IMG/VR virus record: IMGVR_UViG_3300034374_006109 | Coordinates: 1 to 31,320 of that record | Length of the DNA stretch: 31,320 nucleotides | Reading direction: 5' to 3' (one strand) | Source of the DNA: a virus | Shown: one piece after another, positions 1 to 6,708 of the stretch | How positions within the stretch are numbered: position 1 is the first letter of the stretch | Layout: the number at the start of each line of letters is the position of its first letter | Made by a program: the position numbers and the translations under genes | The notes under the pieces: generated by a model | Databases searched by the model: none | What the model was told of the DNA's origin: nothing | Seen by the model: only the letters and a program-made list of their open reading frames with translations

Positions 1-802
1 TTTGTTCCATTGATGTAATGCCAACAGCAGTATCAGTGTTGGCAACTTCACAACGAATTGGAAGTGAAGGTAAACTCCAATATGCGTGTTCTAAATTATT
101 TGCGTGTTGGAACTCGTGGAAGTAATAATTTGTTCCACCTAAAACTAACCCACACCTAAGTCTTCCAACTCCCAACCACTGGAAGTCTGTGATAAACAGT
201 TGAGTCTTTGTCCAATCAACAGTAATGCTGGAAAGACCCGTACCATCAAGTGGATCAAGACTCCAATTGACTTGATTGACTACAACATCACTTGTGATTC
301 CAGTATTATATGATCTTCTTACAATAGAAACAATACCATCTCCATCCTGCTGAAGAAACACTCCATTTCTATCATCAAAATATCCAACTTTTTTTGTTGT
401 GTTTTCTCTATAATCAATAAAATTAAAACTTGCCATAGCAAACTGAGATTTGCCTGGCATATAGTGATGATACATTCTTGACTGGTGTATCACCTGTGAG
501 GTTGAACCAACACCAACTATGAGTCCAATAGATGCTGTGTTTGCATTTACAACGGTTGTTGAACCAGCACCAATTTTTTTCGTCAATAATTCAACTTCTT
601 CACCATAGATGTGGGAATAGTCTGCAAGAGTGTGTGGCTCAGATACACGCATTCTTCCAAATGCATCATATCCCCCTCCACCTACCCCAGTAGCAACTCC
701 ACAATTTCCAATATTACCAAATCTATCAGCACACATGAACACTTCATGAAGTGTTCTTTCCTGGTTTAAATAATCTTGTGTAATCTTATTCCACTGAGCC
801 AT
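1..802 (-). CDS. Virion structural protein, DAFGRMRVSEP family (3' end outside window)
   Basis: An open frame runs from an ATG at 802-800 to the window edge without a stop, giving 267 residues of an incomplete protein. It begins MAQWNKITQDYLNQERTLHE. At about residues 50-65 it carries the motif YDAFGRMRVSEPHTLADYSH, which resembles a motif I know from structural proteins of marine tailed phages (DAFGRLRVSEP). Further conserved-looking stretches are HHYMPGKSQFAMASFNF and TDFQWLGVGRLRCGLVLGG, and the mixed beta-rich composition suits a virion component. The start lies 3 bases after the stop of the preceding gene, so translation is probably coupled. I cannot assign a place in the particle. The reading frame is certain; the function beyond 'structural' is inference from motif and neighbourhood. 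Confidence 0.8.
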   Translation of the reverse strand, partial: MAQWNKITQDYLNQERTLHEVFMCADRFGNIGNCGVATGVGGGGYDAFGRMRVSEPHTLADYSHIYGEEVELLTKKIGAGSTTVVNANTASIGLIVGVGSTSQVIHQSRMYHHYMPGKSQFAMASFNFIDYRENTTKKVGYFDDRNGVFLQQDGDGIVSIVRRSYNTGITSDVVVNQVNWSLDPLDGTGLSSITVDWTKTQLFITDFQWLGVGRLRCGLVLGGTNYYFHEFQHANNLEHAYWSLPSLPIRCEVANTDTAVGITSMEQ

Positions 803-805
803 TAA

Positions 806-1132
806 TTAGTCACTCCAACTTAATCTTTCTGGTTGATATCTTTTAATTCCAGTAATTCTTAATGCACTATTAGAATTGTATTGTGCTGGATAAATGTTAT
901 GAACAACAGCACCTGGATATTCTGATTGAATCTGTTCTCCAAGTTCTTTTCTATTGGGAACTTCATTGGAGGAAATTTCCATTCTATAAAGTTTCCCTTC
1001 CCAAACAATGTCAGCAACAAACTCCTCACCCACCTTCTGGGGTTGAGGTGCTTCTCCACCAATATTTAGAGTGCCATTAAAATCCCCTTGAATTGTAACG
1101 CTCTCAGACATAAATTGTTTAAAGTTTTTCAT
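806..1132 (-). CDS. Small protein paralogous to a domain of the upstream mosaic protein
   Basis: The preferred start is the ATG at 1132-1130 (MKNFKQFMSES), giving 108 residues. It forms a TGATG overlap with the stop of the upstream gene. A GTG four codons upstream (1144) also keeps the frame, but the MKNFKQF start is the kind usual in this phage group. Residues from about 38 to the end (IVWEGKLYRMEI, PNRKELGEQIQSEYPGA, ALRITGIKRY) align with residues about 345-403 of the upstream 519-residue protein (FNWRGKYLSLRMFF, PTRSDVQDQIEKVYPGA, SFLRVSE). The two therefore share a small alpha/beta domain, probably by duplication. I do not recognise a characterised family. The coupling suggests that the two products are made together and may act in the same structure. 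Confidence 0.8.
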   Translation of the reverse strand: MKNFKQFMSESVTIQGDFNGTLNIGGEAPQPQKVGEEFVADIVWEGKLYRMEISSNEVPNRKELGEQIQSEYPGAVVHNIYPAQYNSNSALRITGIKRYQPERLSWSD

Positions 1133-2691
1133 CAGCAGTTCCACGCTCTAAGTGACTTATTGATTCTGCTATCAGGATCATTAGCAGTTTTGGCAGAAGT
1201 CAGTTTTTTCTTCATACCCTTCATCCTTGCACAGAATGATGCTCTTCTCTTATTACCAACCTTTTTGGAAGGTGCTTTGAGATCGGAACCTGGGTTTTCT
1301 CTTTCATAAGACTTGCGTCCTTTTTCATTGAGACCACCAGACTCAGACTTACCTGCTTTCTTAGTCCAAGCAGCACCTTCTTCTATCTGTGGCCCTTTGG
1401 AATCCACAACATCTTCTCCTGATGTTGTAGGGTTAGTTCCATAAGTCTCCGCAATTCTTTTTCCGTCTTTGTTTGTTTCTTCTGAAACTCTGAGGAATGA
1501 TTGTCCTGGTTCATAGCTTGAAACTTGAAAACTCTGCAGTCTTGCGCCAGGATATACCTTCTCAATCTGATCTTGCACATCAGACCTAGTTGGTAATTTT
1601 GTGTTCGGGAAGAACATTCTAAGAGAGAGATATTTACCTCTCCAATTAAACATTACAAAAATAAGATTACCAGTCTTAGCAGGAATTCGGACTGCCTCTG
1701 TAACTTCTTCAGAAGGACATTCTTTCTTTCCATGCACAGGGCATTCTTCACCCTTAAGATTATGCATACATTCTGCTTCTTCTTTTTTGACGCAGTTTGG
1801 ATATCTTTTACCAAACATAGTCTTCATACCTTTCTTTTCATAACCAGGCCAGCACTTCTCACCAAGCAGTTCGCTACCAATTCCCTGAGTTGGTTGAAGT
1901 GGTTCTGGTTTAATTAAATCAATAAATTCAACATAAGTTCTTCCTGATGCATCTTCAATTGAGACTGATTCTTTCTTTGTTGAGTTGCCCCAATTAGATG
2001 CACCTTTTTTACGACACTTGACTAGTGCTCCTGACGCATATGCACTTGGCCAAACTTTATAACGAGACTTTACTTTATGGTAGCAAGCATCTTTTTCACC
2101 TGCTGCTTCTTTGGTTATGTAACCTGCTGCTGCATCCATATTATGTTCGGTATCGGTGATTTTTGCTTGCATCCATGCGGGAAGGTCTTTCTCTTTTCTA
2201 CCAAGTTTCTTTTTTAGAGACTTGATATCTTTTTCTGCACTACTCAGTTGAGATTGTGCCATTGCAACTTCATGGTCTTTTTTGGTCTCTTCAGTAGCCA
2301 CATTAATTGCCTTCCCTCTTCTGTCTGGATTTGGGTCTTTACGATTCTTACGGCGGAACGCTGCCTCTTCCTCATCCTTGGAGAGGTTACGCTTCATCTT
2401 ACTAGAACCACACTTTGGTTTTGTAGTTTGTCCTGGTTGTTTAGCACAGGGTTTACCTGCATATTTGCCACCCAACTGAACCCAGCCAGGTTTGCCATCA
2501 CTGGACTTACTCTTACCAAACCAGTCACGAAGAGATGAATCTCCACTTTTATTTGCTTCATCAATAGAAGCACCATTCTCTTTACGGAGCATACCAGCAG
2601 GGTCAACCATGAATCCAGGGGGAATATCCCTACATTCTTTATTCGTATAGCAGTAATATTGCCCTGCAGGACAGCGGCCGTTTTTCTTCAT
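1132..2691 (-). CDS. Mosaic basic Cys-rich protein with several short marine-virus modules
   Basis: This 519-residue, Lys-rich protein looks like a string of small modules. Residues 7-35 hold a Cys motif (CPAGQYYCYTNKEC then GFMVDPAGML). Residues 56-135 hold WFGKSKSSDGKPGWVQLGGK, GKPCAKQPGQ..KPKC and RRKNRKDPNP. Residues 203-235 hold CYHKVKSRYKVWPSAYASG..VKCRKKGASNWG, and residues 280-325 hold CWPGYEKKG, MFGKRYPNCVKK and paired Cys/His. Residues 340-405 hold the domain shared with the next gene. Residues 440-519 hold a GGLNEKGRKSYE, SFCARMKGMKKKLTSAKT, DPDSRINKSLRAWNC tail that resembles DUF6321. I recall such modules from cyanophage and algal-virus proteins, but the identification is from memory. 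The charge and paired cysteines would suit nucleic-acid or metal binding; this is not shown. A perfect late promoter box lies about 30 bases upstream. Confidence 0.85.
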   Translation of the reverse strand: MKKNGRCPAGQYYCYTNKECRDIPPGFMVDPAGMLRKENGASIDEANKSGDSSLRDWFGKSKSSDGKPGWVQLGGKYAGKPCAKQPGQTTKPKCGSSKMKRNLSKDEEEAAFRRKNRKDPNPDRRGKAINVATEETKKDHEVAMAQSQLSSAEKDIKSLKKKLGRKEKDLPAWMQAKITDTEHNMDAAAGYITKEAAGEKDACYHKVKSRYKVWPSAYASGALVKCRKKGASNWGNSTKKESVSIEDASGRTYVEFIDLIKPEPLQPTQGIGSELLGEKCWPGYEKKGMKTMFGKRYPNCVKKEEAECMHNLKGEECPVHGKKECPSEEVTEAVRIPAKTGNLIFVMFNWRGKYLSLRMFFPNTKLPTRSDVQDQIEKVYPGARLQSFQVSSYEPGQSFLRVSEETNKDGKRIAETYGTNPTTSGEDVVDSKGPQIEEGAAWTKKAGKSESGGLNEKGRKSYERENPGSDLKAPSKKVGNKRRASFCARMKGMKKKLTSAKTANDPDSRINKSLRAWNC

Positions 2692-2720
2692 TTTACTGAT
2701 TTAGAGTGCTCCACCTAATA

Positions 2721-2728
2721 TATTTATA
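2721..2728 (-). promoter_or_regulatory. Perfect T4 late promoter box TATAAATA
   Basis: The minus strand reads TATAAATA, an exact match to the T4 late consensus, 29 bases before the ATG of the 519-residue gene in a 72-base gap. It is the best box in the window. Confidence 0.65.
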
Positions 2729-2763
2729 ATTAGTCCGTATCGAAGAAAAACATATTAAGGTAG

Positions 2764-3237
2764 TTACTCTTCTACTGATTCTGCCCCTGGCGGTGTTGGC
2801 CAAACAACATCATCTGGATTTGAATATGTTTCAGGAATATCTCTCAATTTTTGCATATAAGTATCAAGATCTGAGATATTATCTGTATGTGTTGTTATTC
2901 CTGCTCTCTCTTCACTTAGATATCTAAAAACTCTCCACTCTACTTCCTTAATCATTACATCTCTTTCTTCTCTAATACCCTGCCAAGCAAGATCATTTAA
3001 ATCAGCGAGTTCTTCTGCTGTTAATGCAATAACTTCCCATTCAACATCATTATTATCCCATGTCAATTTATGAGTATCTGCATTATACTCTGGTGGATAT
3101 GAAACTGTTGTTATTCCTGCACTTGATAACTCATCGGCAGTAAAAGTAGAACTATCTGTTCTTGTAGAACCATCAGATAATCTGATTCTATGAGGTAAAT
3201 TTTCTACGGGATATTCCCCGTTAATTGAATATAGCAT
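2764..3237 (-). CDS. Putative tail fiber assembly / tail assembly chaperone-like protein
   Basis: The protein has 157 residues. The N-terminal part (RIRLSDGSTRTDSSTFTADE) is of a type found in small phage proteins coded next to fibers. The C-terminal part has EWRVFRYLSEE, then DTYMQKLRDIPETYSNP and VVWPTPP, which matches the pattern of the phage tail-assembly-chaperone family (DWRVxR ... LRDIP ... P...WP.PP, PF16778-like). Such proteins help fold or attach tail fibers. It lies directly downstream of two lectin-like fiber proteins, with 11 bases between it and the 343-residue gene, which fits a role with that group. No transmembrane or signal segment is seen. The family assignment rests on motif memory and would need a profile search. 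Confidence 0.75.
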   Translation of the reverse strand: MLYSINGEYPVENLPHRIRLSDGSTRTDSSTFTADELSSAGITTVSYPPEYNADTHKLTWDNNDVEWEVIALTAEELADLNDLAWQGIREERDVMIKEVEWRVFRYLSEERAGITTHTDNISDLDTYMQKLRDIPETYSNPDDVVWPTPPGAESVEE

Positions 3238-3248
3238 TGTTTAATACC

Positions 3249-4280
3249 TTATAATAGTGTGTAATCTGATGTCATTCTAACCCAATAATATCTAGTAGCA
3301 GTAGTATAGTTTGGAGATGATCCCTCAAAATACAAATAATACCCACTGCTTGATCCATTAGCATCATATATACTTCCTGTATTACCTGAAGGTGTTCCTC
3401 CAGAATCATAATTCCATTTATATCCGGTGCTTGAATCAATAAAAATAGCAGAATAGGAAGTTGTAGGTGGAGTTAAAGAGGAGGTATATGAAGTATACCT
3501 TTCCCATCTACCCCTTCCAGTTGATGTTCCTGGATCAAGATCTATGGTTCCTGAAGTCGTATCAACTAGTTCCATATTATCAAATTGTGGATCATTGTAA
3601 AAATTACTTCCTGTTCTATATGCAATATAAATTCTACCCGTTGTTCCACTATATGATCCAAGATTTTCTGAATATGTGTTCCATGTTTGTGTGGTCCCTG
3701 TATGCTGTTGACCATTAACACTTCTTAAGAGGGTAACAGTTCCATTGGTTTGACGCCAATAAACATAAGTAGTCTTTATACTTATCCCATAAGCATAGTA
3801 TCTCCAATTAAATTCGGGTGCTCCAGCAGCAGCATCCGCTATTGTTAAATTTCCTGTTTCAGCTAAGATCTCTCCACTAGTTGATCCGATTCTAATTTCA
3901 ATCTTAGCAACATTTGATTCTGATATGCCATCCCCAGTAGGTTTAAGGTCAAAACTTCCACTATTGCTAGTAATAGTAAAACTACCAGATACATCTCCAG
4001 TTGTAAAATCAGCAGAGGTTAATGTGGGTCCAGAAACAGTTGCAATAGTGTAATATAATGTTGTGCTATCAAATATTCCTTCTGTGGATACGGTAATTGT
4101 ATTGTTTGTGCCCTCATCTAAGGCAGTTCCATTACTATTTGTTATTGATAAAACTTTCGGTGATGGTTGCCAACGATTAGAACTTGATAGTTGATGTGCA
4201 TCATAAAGATCCCACACACCAGATGTAGATGATGAAGTAATAGTTCTTAGTTTACCGAAAGTTCCTCCATTTCTACTCAT
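3249..4280 (-). CDS. Fiber-like structural protein with Calx-beta-like and jelly-roll-like regions
   Basis: The protein has 343 residues. Residues 1-30 (LRTITSSSTSGVWDLYDAHQL) repeat the N-terminus of the next upstream gene product (PKTITSSSTSGIWDL), suggesting a common attachment module. Residues about 45-150 (EGTNNTITVSTEGIFDSTTL, TSADFTTGDVSGSFTI, KIEIR..SGEILAETGNLTIAD) look like a Calx-beta or Ig-like beta sandwich. Residues about 155-240 (WRQTNGTVTLLRSVNGQQHT, SGTTGRIYIAYRTGS, DPQFDNMELV) look like a MAM or concanavalin-type jelly roll. The remainder is rich in Tyr, Ser, Thr and Gly, as in phage receptor-binding tips. The start is supported by a strong AGGAGG seven bases before the ATG. 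A surface-binding or adhesin role is inferred. Confidence 0.8.
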   Translation of the reverse strand: MSRNGGTFGKLRTITSSSTSGVWDLYDAHQLSSSNRWQPSPKVLSITNSNGTALDEGTNNTITVSTEGIFDSTTLYYTIATVSGPTLTSADFTTGDVSGSFTITSNSGSFDLKPTGDGISESNVAKIEIRIGSTSGEILAETGNLTIADAAAGAPEFNWRYYAYGISIKTTYVYWRQTNGTVTLLRSVNGQQHTGTTQTWNTYSENLGSYSGTTGRIYIAYRTGSNFYNDPQFDNMELVDTTSGTIDLDPGTSTGRGRWERYTSYTSSLTPPTTSYSAIFIDSSTGYKWNYDSGGTPSGNTGSIYDANGSSSGYYLYFEGSSPNYTTATRYYWVRMTSDYTLL

Positions 4281-4286
4281 AATTTA

Positions 4287-4294
4287 TCCTCCTA
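4287..4294 (-). promoter_or_regulatory. Strong ribosome binding site fused to upstream stop
   Basis: The minus strand reads TAGGAGGA followed by TAAATT and ATG. The TAG is the stop of the 315-residue gene, and the AGGAGG just overlapping it is a full Shine-Dalgarno match seven bases before the ATG at 4280. Most other genes here have weaker sites. Confidence 0.75.
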
Positions 4295-5239
4295 TCCATA
4301 TTTAGTGTTTAAATGCTCTACCAAGTCGTAACACTCTGTAGAGGTATATGGTCTATTTGCAAACCCTGATTCCATAATTCCATCAAAGGTAACTGCACTG
4401 TAATATGCATCAGCAAATACGGGGAGTCCTGTATTTGTTCCCGATCTTATACCATAACCTCCAGCTGAGGCAAGAAAGGTAATACTACTATTATCAAAAG
4501 TATTATTAGTAGATCCGGTGCTCCAATTTTTATTTCTCAACCAGAAGTTTGCAGTTCCATTTGAGTTTTGTTGAATAACCATACTAAGTGCATTTGTAGT
4601 ATTATAAGTAAGAACATTTCCTGTTGGATTGGAATGATCCCCGTTGGCAGTAGTAACATTAGTTGGCCTTCTATATTCAAACCGTTGGCTTCCTTGATTG
4701 GCGAAAATCAAAGGTCCATCAAACTCATCAGTATTTCCTTCAACAGTAGTTGTTGATCCATTTGCAAGTCCAAAATAATTAAATAATCTAGTCCAACCAG
4801 TATTACTTGCATACGGAATGAAAGTAAAATAAAATGTAAATCCTCCATTAAGTATAATTGAGTTATTTCCACTAGTATTGCTAACTGGTTGTAACCGAGA
4901 AGCATTAGATATTGGATAATAATATCTAGTAGCGCCACTTGAATTTGTATAAGAAGTTTTAGTTAATGTGCTACTAGTAGTCCAATTTCCAGTATATGCT
5001 TGAGTATTGCCTTCAGAAAGATCAGCATTTGTTCCACTAGTAAATGACGATGGTCCATCTTGTGCAGACATCACCCATTGCAATTCTGCATTAGAAACTG
5101 GAAATACATTTGTGCCAGGCCATTGTCTATTTTGAATTAATTTATTTGAATTGTCAAGATCCCAAATACCAGATGTGGAAGAACTAGTTATAGTTTTTGG
5201 ATTTCCGATAACATTGCCATTTCTACGAAAATATGGCAT
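4292..5239 (-). CDS. Fiber-like protein with concanavalin/LamG-like fold
   Basis: The protein has 315 residues. The N-terminus (VIGNPKTITSSSTSGIWDL) is paralogous to the next downstream gene product. The body alternates beta-strand patterns typical of a LamG or concanavalin-A-like sandwich: GGFTFYFTFIPYASNTGW, GPLIFANQGSQRFEYRRP, ALSMVIQQNSNGTANFWLRN, and the end YTSTECYDLVEHLNTKYG, which resembles the closing helix of lectin-like phage tail proteins. Its ATG overlaps the stop of the preceding gene by one base (TAATG), so translation is coupled. A carbohydrate-binding or particle-decoration role is inferred from the fold, not shown. No catalytic motif is seen. Confidence 0.8.
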   Translation of the reverse strand: MPYFRRNGNVIGNPKTITSSSTSGIWDLDNSNKLIQNRQWPGTNVFPVSNAELQWVMSAQDGPSSFTSGTNADLSEGNTQAYTGNWTTSSTLTKTSYTNSSGATRYYYPISNASRLQPVSNTSGNNSIILNGGFTFYFTFIPYASNTGWTRLFNYFGLANGSTTTVEGNTDEFDGPLIFANQGSQRFEYRRPTNVTTANGDHSNPTGNVLTYNTTNALSMVIQQNSNGTANFWLRNKNWSTGSTNNTFDNSSITFLASAGGYGIRSGTNTGLPVFADAYYSAVTFDGIMESGFANRPYTSTECYDLVEHLNTKYG

Positions 5240-5613
5240 TATTCACTAATCTCCTCATAAGAGCAAGTTGCACTTAAATCGCCAGCAACACTTGCTGCAA
5301 TATACAGTGACATATCTTCCATTAGATAAACCGATGTATCTTTAGAAATAACAACTAATGTTGCATCCGCAGGAACTGAAATTGTATTTGCTAATGTAGA
5401 ATATGTTGTGCCACCAGCAGCATTCCTAAGTGTTACAGTAATATCTGCAGCATTTGTTCCATCAATATTTGCAATAATCAAAGAGTTAATTTTAAATATT
5501 TTTCCTGATGATGCTGCATTACTTACAAGAGAAGCAGCAGTGACTGCAATATCAGTATCATATACGGTTTTTCCGTATATACTTGCTACAGATACAATAT
5601 TTGGGTTTGCCAT
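5239..5613 (-). CDS. Small beta-rich virion protein (paralogue of gene at 8989-9372)
   Basis: The protein has 124 residues, is hydrophobic and beta-strand rich. The pattern KINSLIIANIDGT..ADITVTLRN, ISVPADATLVVISKD, LMEDMSLYIAAS parallels that of the 127-residue protein at 8989-9372 (YIRSILVHNVGID, LVPDETVFFE, TLENNGDTIQVL), so both probably share a small beta-sandwich fold common in phage decoration or fiber-associated proteins. No catalytic residues are seen. A GAGGAG lies about 12 bases before the ATG, and an AATAAATA late box lies about 25 bases upstream. Coding status is firm; the exact role is unknown. Confidence 0.8.
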   Translation of the reverse strand: MANPNIVSVASIYGKTVYDTDIAVTAASLVSNAASSGKIFKINSLIIANIDGTNAADITVTLRNAAGGTTYSTLANTISVPADATLVVISKDTSVYLMEDMSLYIAASVAGDLSATCSYEEISE

Positions 5614-5637
5614 TAATCAGATGCTCCTCTATGAATT

Positions 5638-5645
5638 TATTTATT
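5638..5645 (-). promoter_or_regulatory. T4-like late promoter box AATAAATA
   Basis: The minus strand reads AATAAATA, one mismatch from the T4 late consensus TATAAATA, 25 bases before the ATG of the 124-residue gene, in a short gap between genes. Confidence 0.5.
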
Positions 5646-5649
5646 AATA

Positions 5650-5880
5650 TCAACCAAAAACCATTGCCATAGCAATTGCTTTTCCTGTAGTAACACCACC
5701 TCCTCCACCAGAAATTCCAGTTAGATTAGATCCATCACCATAAAAAGAAGTGGCACTAATAATACCTACAGAACCACCATACATGGTGATTCCAGTACCG
5801 ACATTCAAAAAGTCAGATGTTATGTTAGTTGAAACTAAATTTTCTGCTGTAATATTAGCAGTTTCTCTGGTTTTTCCCAT
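5650..5880 (-). CDS. Mini fiber protein carrying the GDGSNLTG module
   Basis: The protein has only 76 residues but is a shortened copy of the larger fiber at 6709-7818. Both start MGK-R-x-ANxTxxNL, and both carry an ISATSFYGDGSNLTG or VSATSFYGDGSNLSG module followed by a Gly run. Here the Gly run is followed by TTGKAIAMAMVFG and a stop, with no tip domain. The shared module is identical at DNA level for 27 bases (5729-5755 and 7664-7690). It may be a remnant of a deleted fiber gene, an adaptor that attaches another tip, or a recombination donor. A GAGG 12 bases before the ATG and two late-type boxes upstream suggest that it is expressed. Confidence 0.75.
   Translation of the reverse strand: MGKTRETANITAENLVSTNITSDFLNVGTGITMYGGSVGIISATSFYGDGSNLTGISGGGGGVTTGKAIAMAMVFG
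5729..5755. repeat. 27-base exact repeat, copy 1 (with 7664-7690)
   Basis: Positions 5729-5755 and 7664-7690 are identical. They encode the ATSFYGDGS part of the fiber module in the 76- and 369-residue genes. It is a possible site for homologous recombination that would delete or shuffle the genes between. Confidence 0.8.
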
Positions 5881-5896
5881 TTAGTATACATACCTC

Positions 5897-5904
5897 ATTT
5901 ATAT
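5897..5904 (-). promoter_or_regulatory. Possible late promoter box TATAAATG
   Basis: The minus strand reads TATAAATG, one mismatch from TATAAATA, 17 bases before the ATG of the 76-residue gene. It is close to the start, so the box at 5925-5932 may be the one used. Confidence 0.3.
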
Positions 5905-5924
5905 TGTCAGGTAAATCTTACAAA

Positions 5925-5932
5925 TATTTATT
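5925..5932 (-). promoter_or_regulatory. T4-like late promoter box AATAAATA
   Basis: The minus strand reads AATAAATA in the 68-base gap upstream of the 76-residue gene, 45 bases before its ATG. Confidence 0.5.
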
Positions 5933-5948
5933 ACTATACCATTTGTAA

Positions 5949-6704
5949 TTAGTATCCAAATCTAGATTTATCTAAATTAAAATTCTGCGATACTTCTGAT
6001 GCTGTTAGTGCCTTTTGATATATACGAACCACAGATAAGTATCCATTCAATTGACCAGCATTTTCGGATGGTATAGGACCTGGAAAGTCTATTCTATATC
6101 TACCAAGATCAGTAACTATGGAACTTGGTAGTGTATAACTATGAGTCGTAGTTCCTTGCAAACTGTTATTAAGGTAAAAATTTAAACTAGAACCATTCCA
6201 AGTACCAACAAGATGATACCAGGTATTGGTTGAAACTGTACTAGAAGTACCAAGCGTGCCAGCAGCGCTGCCACCTATTCTGAACTGAAGATAATTGCCA
6301 GAAGTTTTAAAATCATATCTTAAACCACTTCCACCGCCTTGAATTATAAATGAACTATCACCATCATCTCCAGTCATACTAGTAAGTCTTACCCATGCTT
6401 CTAGAGTTAAATTATTTGCAAATCCTGTAATGGTTCCACATTCAACACGATCATTATATCCATCAAAAAGAAAAGAACCAGTACCAGATCCACCATTACC
6501 TACAGTGCTAGATGAGGCACCATAAATTGTACTATGTTGATTTTGACTACTCAAATCATACCAAGTGCTTCCGCTACCAGTCCAAGAATTAGTATCAAAA
6601 GCAACAAGATTTAAAACTAAATCTTCTGTTACTAAACCAGTAGCACCTCCACCAGTAAGTGTACTAATAGGGCCAGACATTCCTAGAGTTGATAATGGAG
6701 GCAT
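5949..6704 (-). CDS. LamG-like (concanavalin-type) lectin domain protein
   Basis: The protein has 251 residues. After about 35 residues of lead (VTEDLVLNLVAFDTNSWTGS), the remainder matches the Laminin-G-3 pattern found in phage and bacterial adhesins: TWYDLSSQNQHSTIYGAS, GSFLFDGYNDRVECG, NNLTLEAWVRLTSM, STNTWYHLVGTWNGSSLNFY, NGYLSVVRIYQKALTASEV. The last segment is the closing strand-helix (VRIYxKALTASEVxxNF) diagnostic of the family. Such domains bind glycans or act as structural sandwiches. The gene starts 4 bases after the stop of the 369-residue fiber, so it may be the separately coded tip or partner of that fiber. An internal ATG at codon 9 is an alternative start; neither has a good ribosome site. 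Confidence 0.85.
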   Translation of the reverse strand: MPPLSTLGMSGPISTLTGGGATGLVTEDLVLNLVAFDTNSWTGSGSTWYDLSSQNQHSTIYGASSSTVGNGGSGTGSFLFDGYNDRVECGTITGFANNLTLEAWVRLTSMTGDDGDSSFIIQGGGSGLRYDFKTSGNYLQFRIGGSAAGTLGTSSTVSTNTWYHLVGTWNGSSLNFYLNNSLQGTTTHSYTLPSSIVTDLGRYRIDFPGPIPSENAGQLNGYLSVVRIYQKALTASEVSQNFNLDKSRFGY

Positions 6705-6708
6705 ATTA

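Noticed and set aside
1133-1144. GTG start four codons upstream for the small paralogue gene
   Set aside because: The ATG at 1132 gives the familiar MKNFKQF start and a TGATG overlap; the GTG has no better ribosome site.
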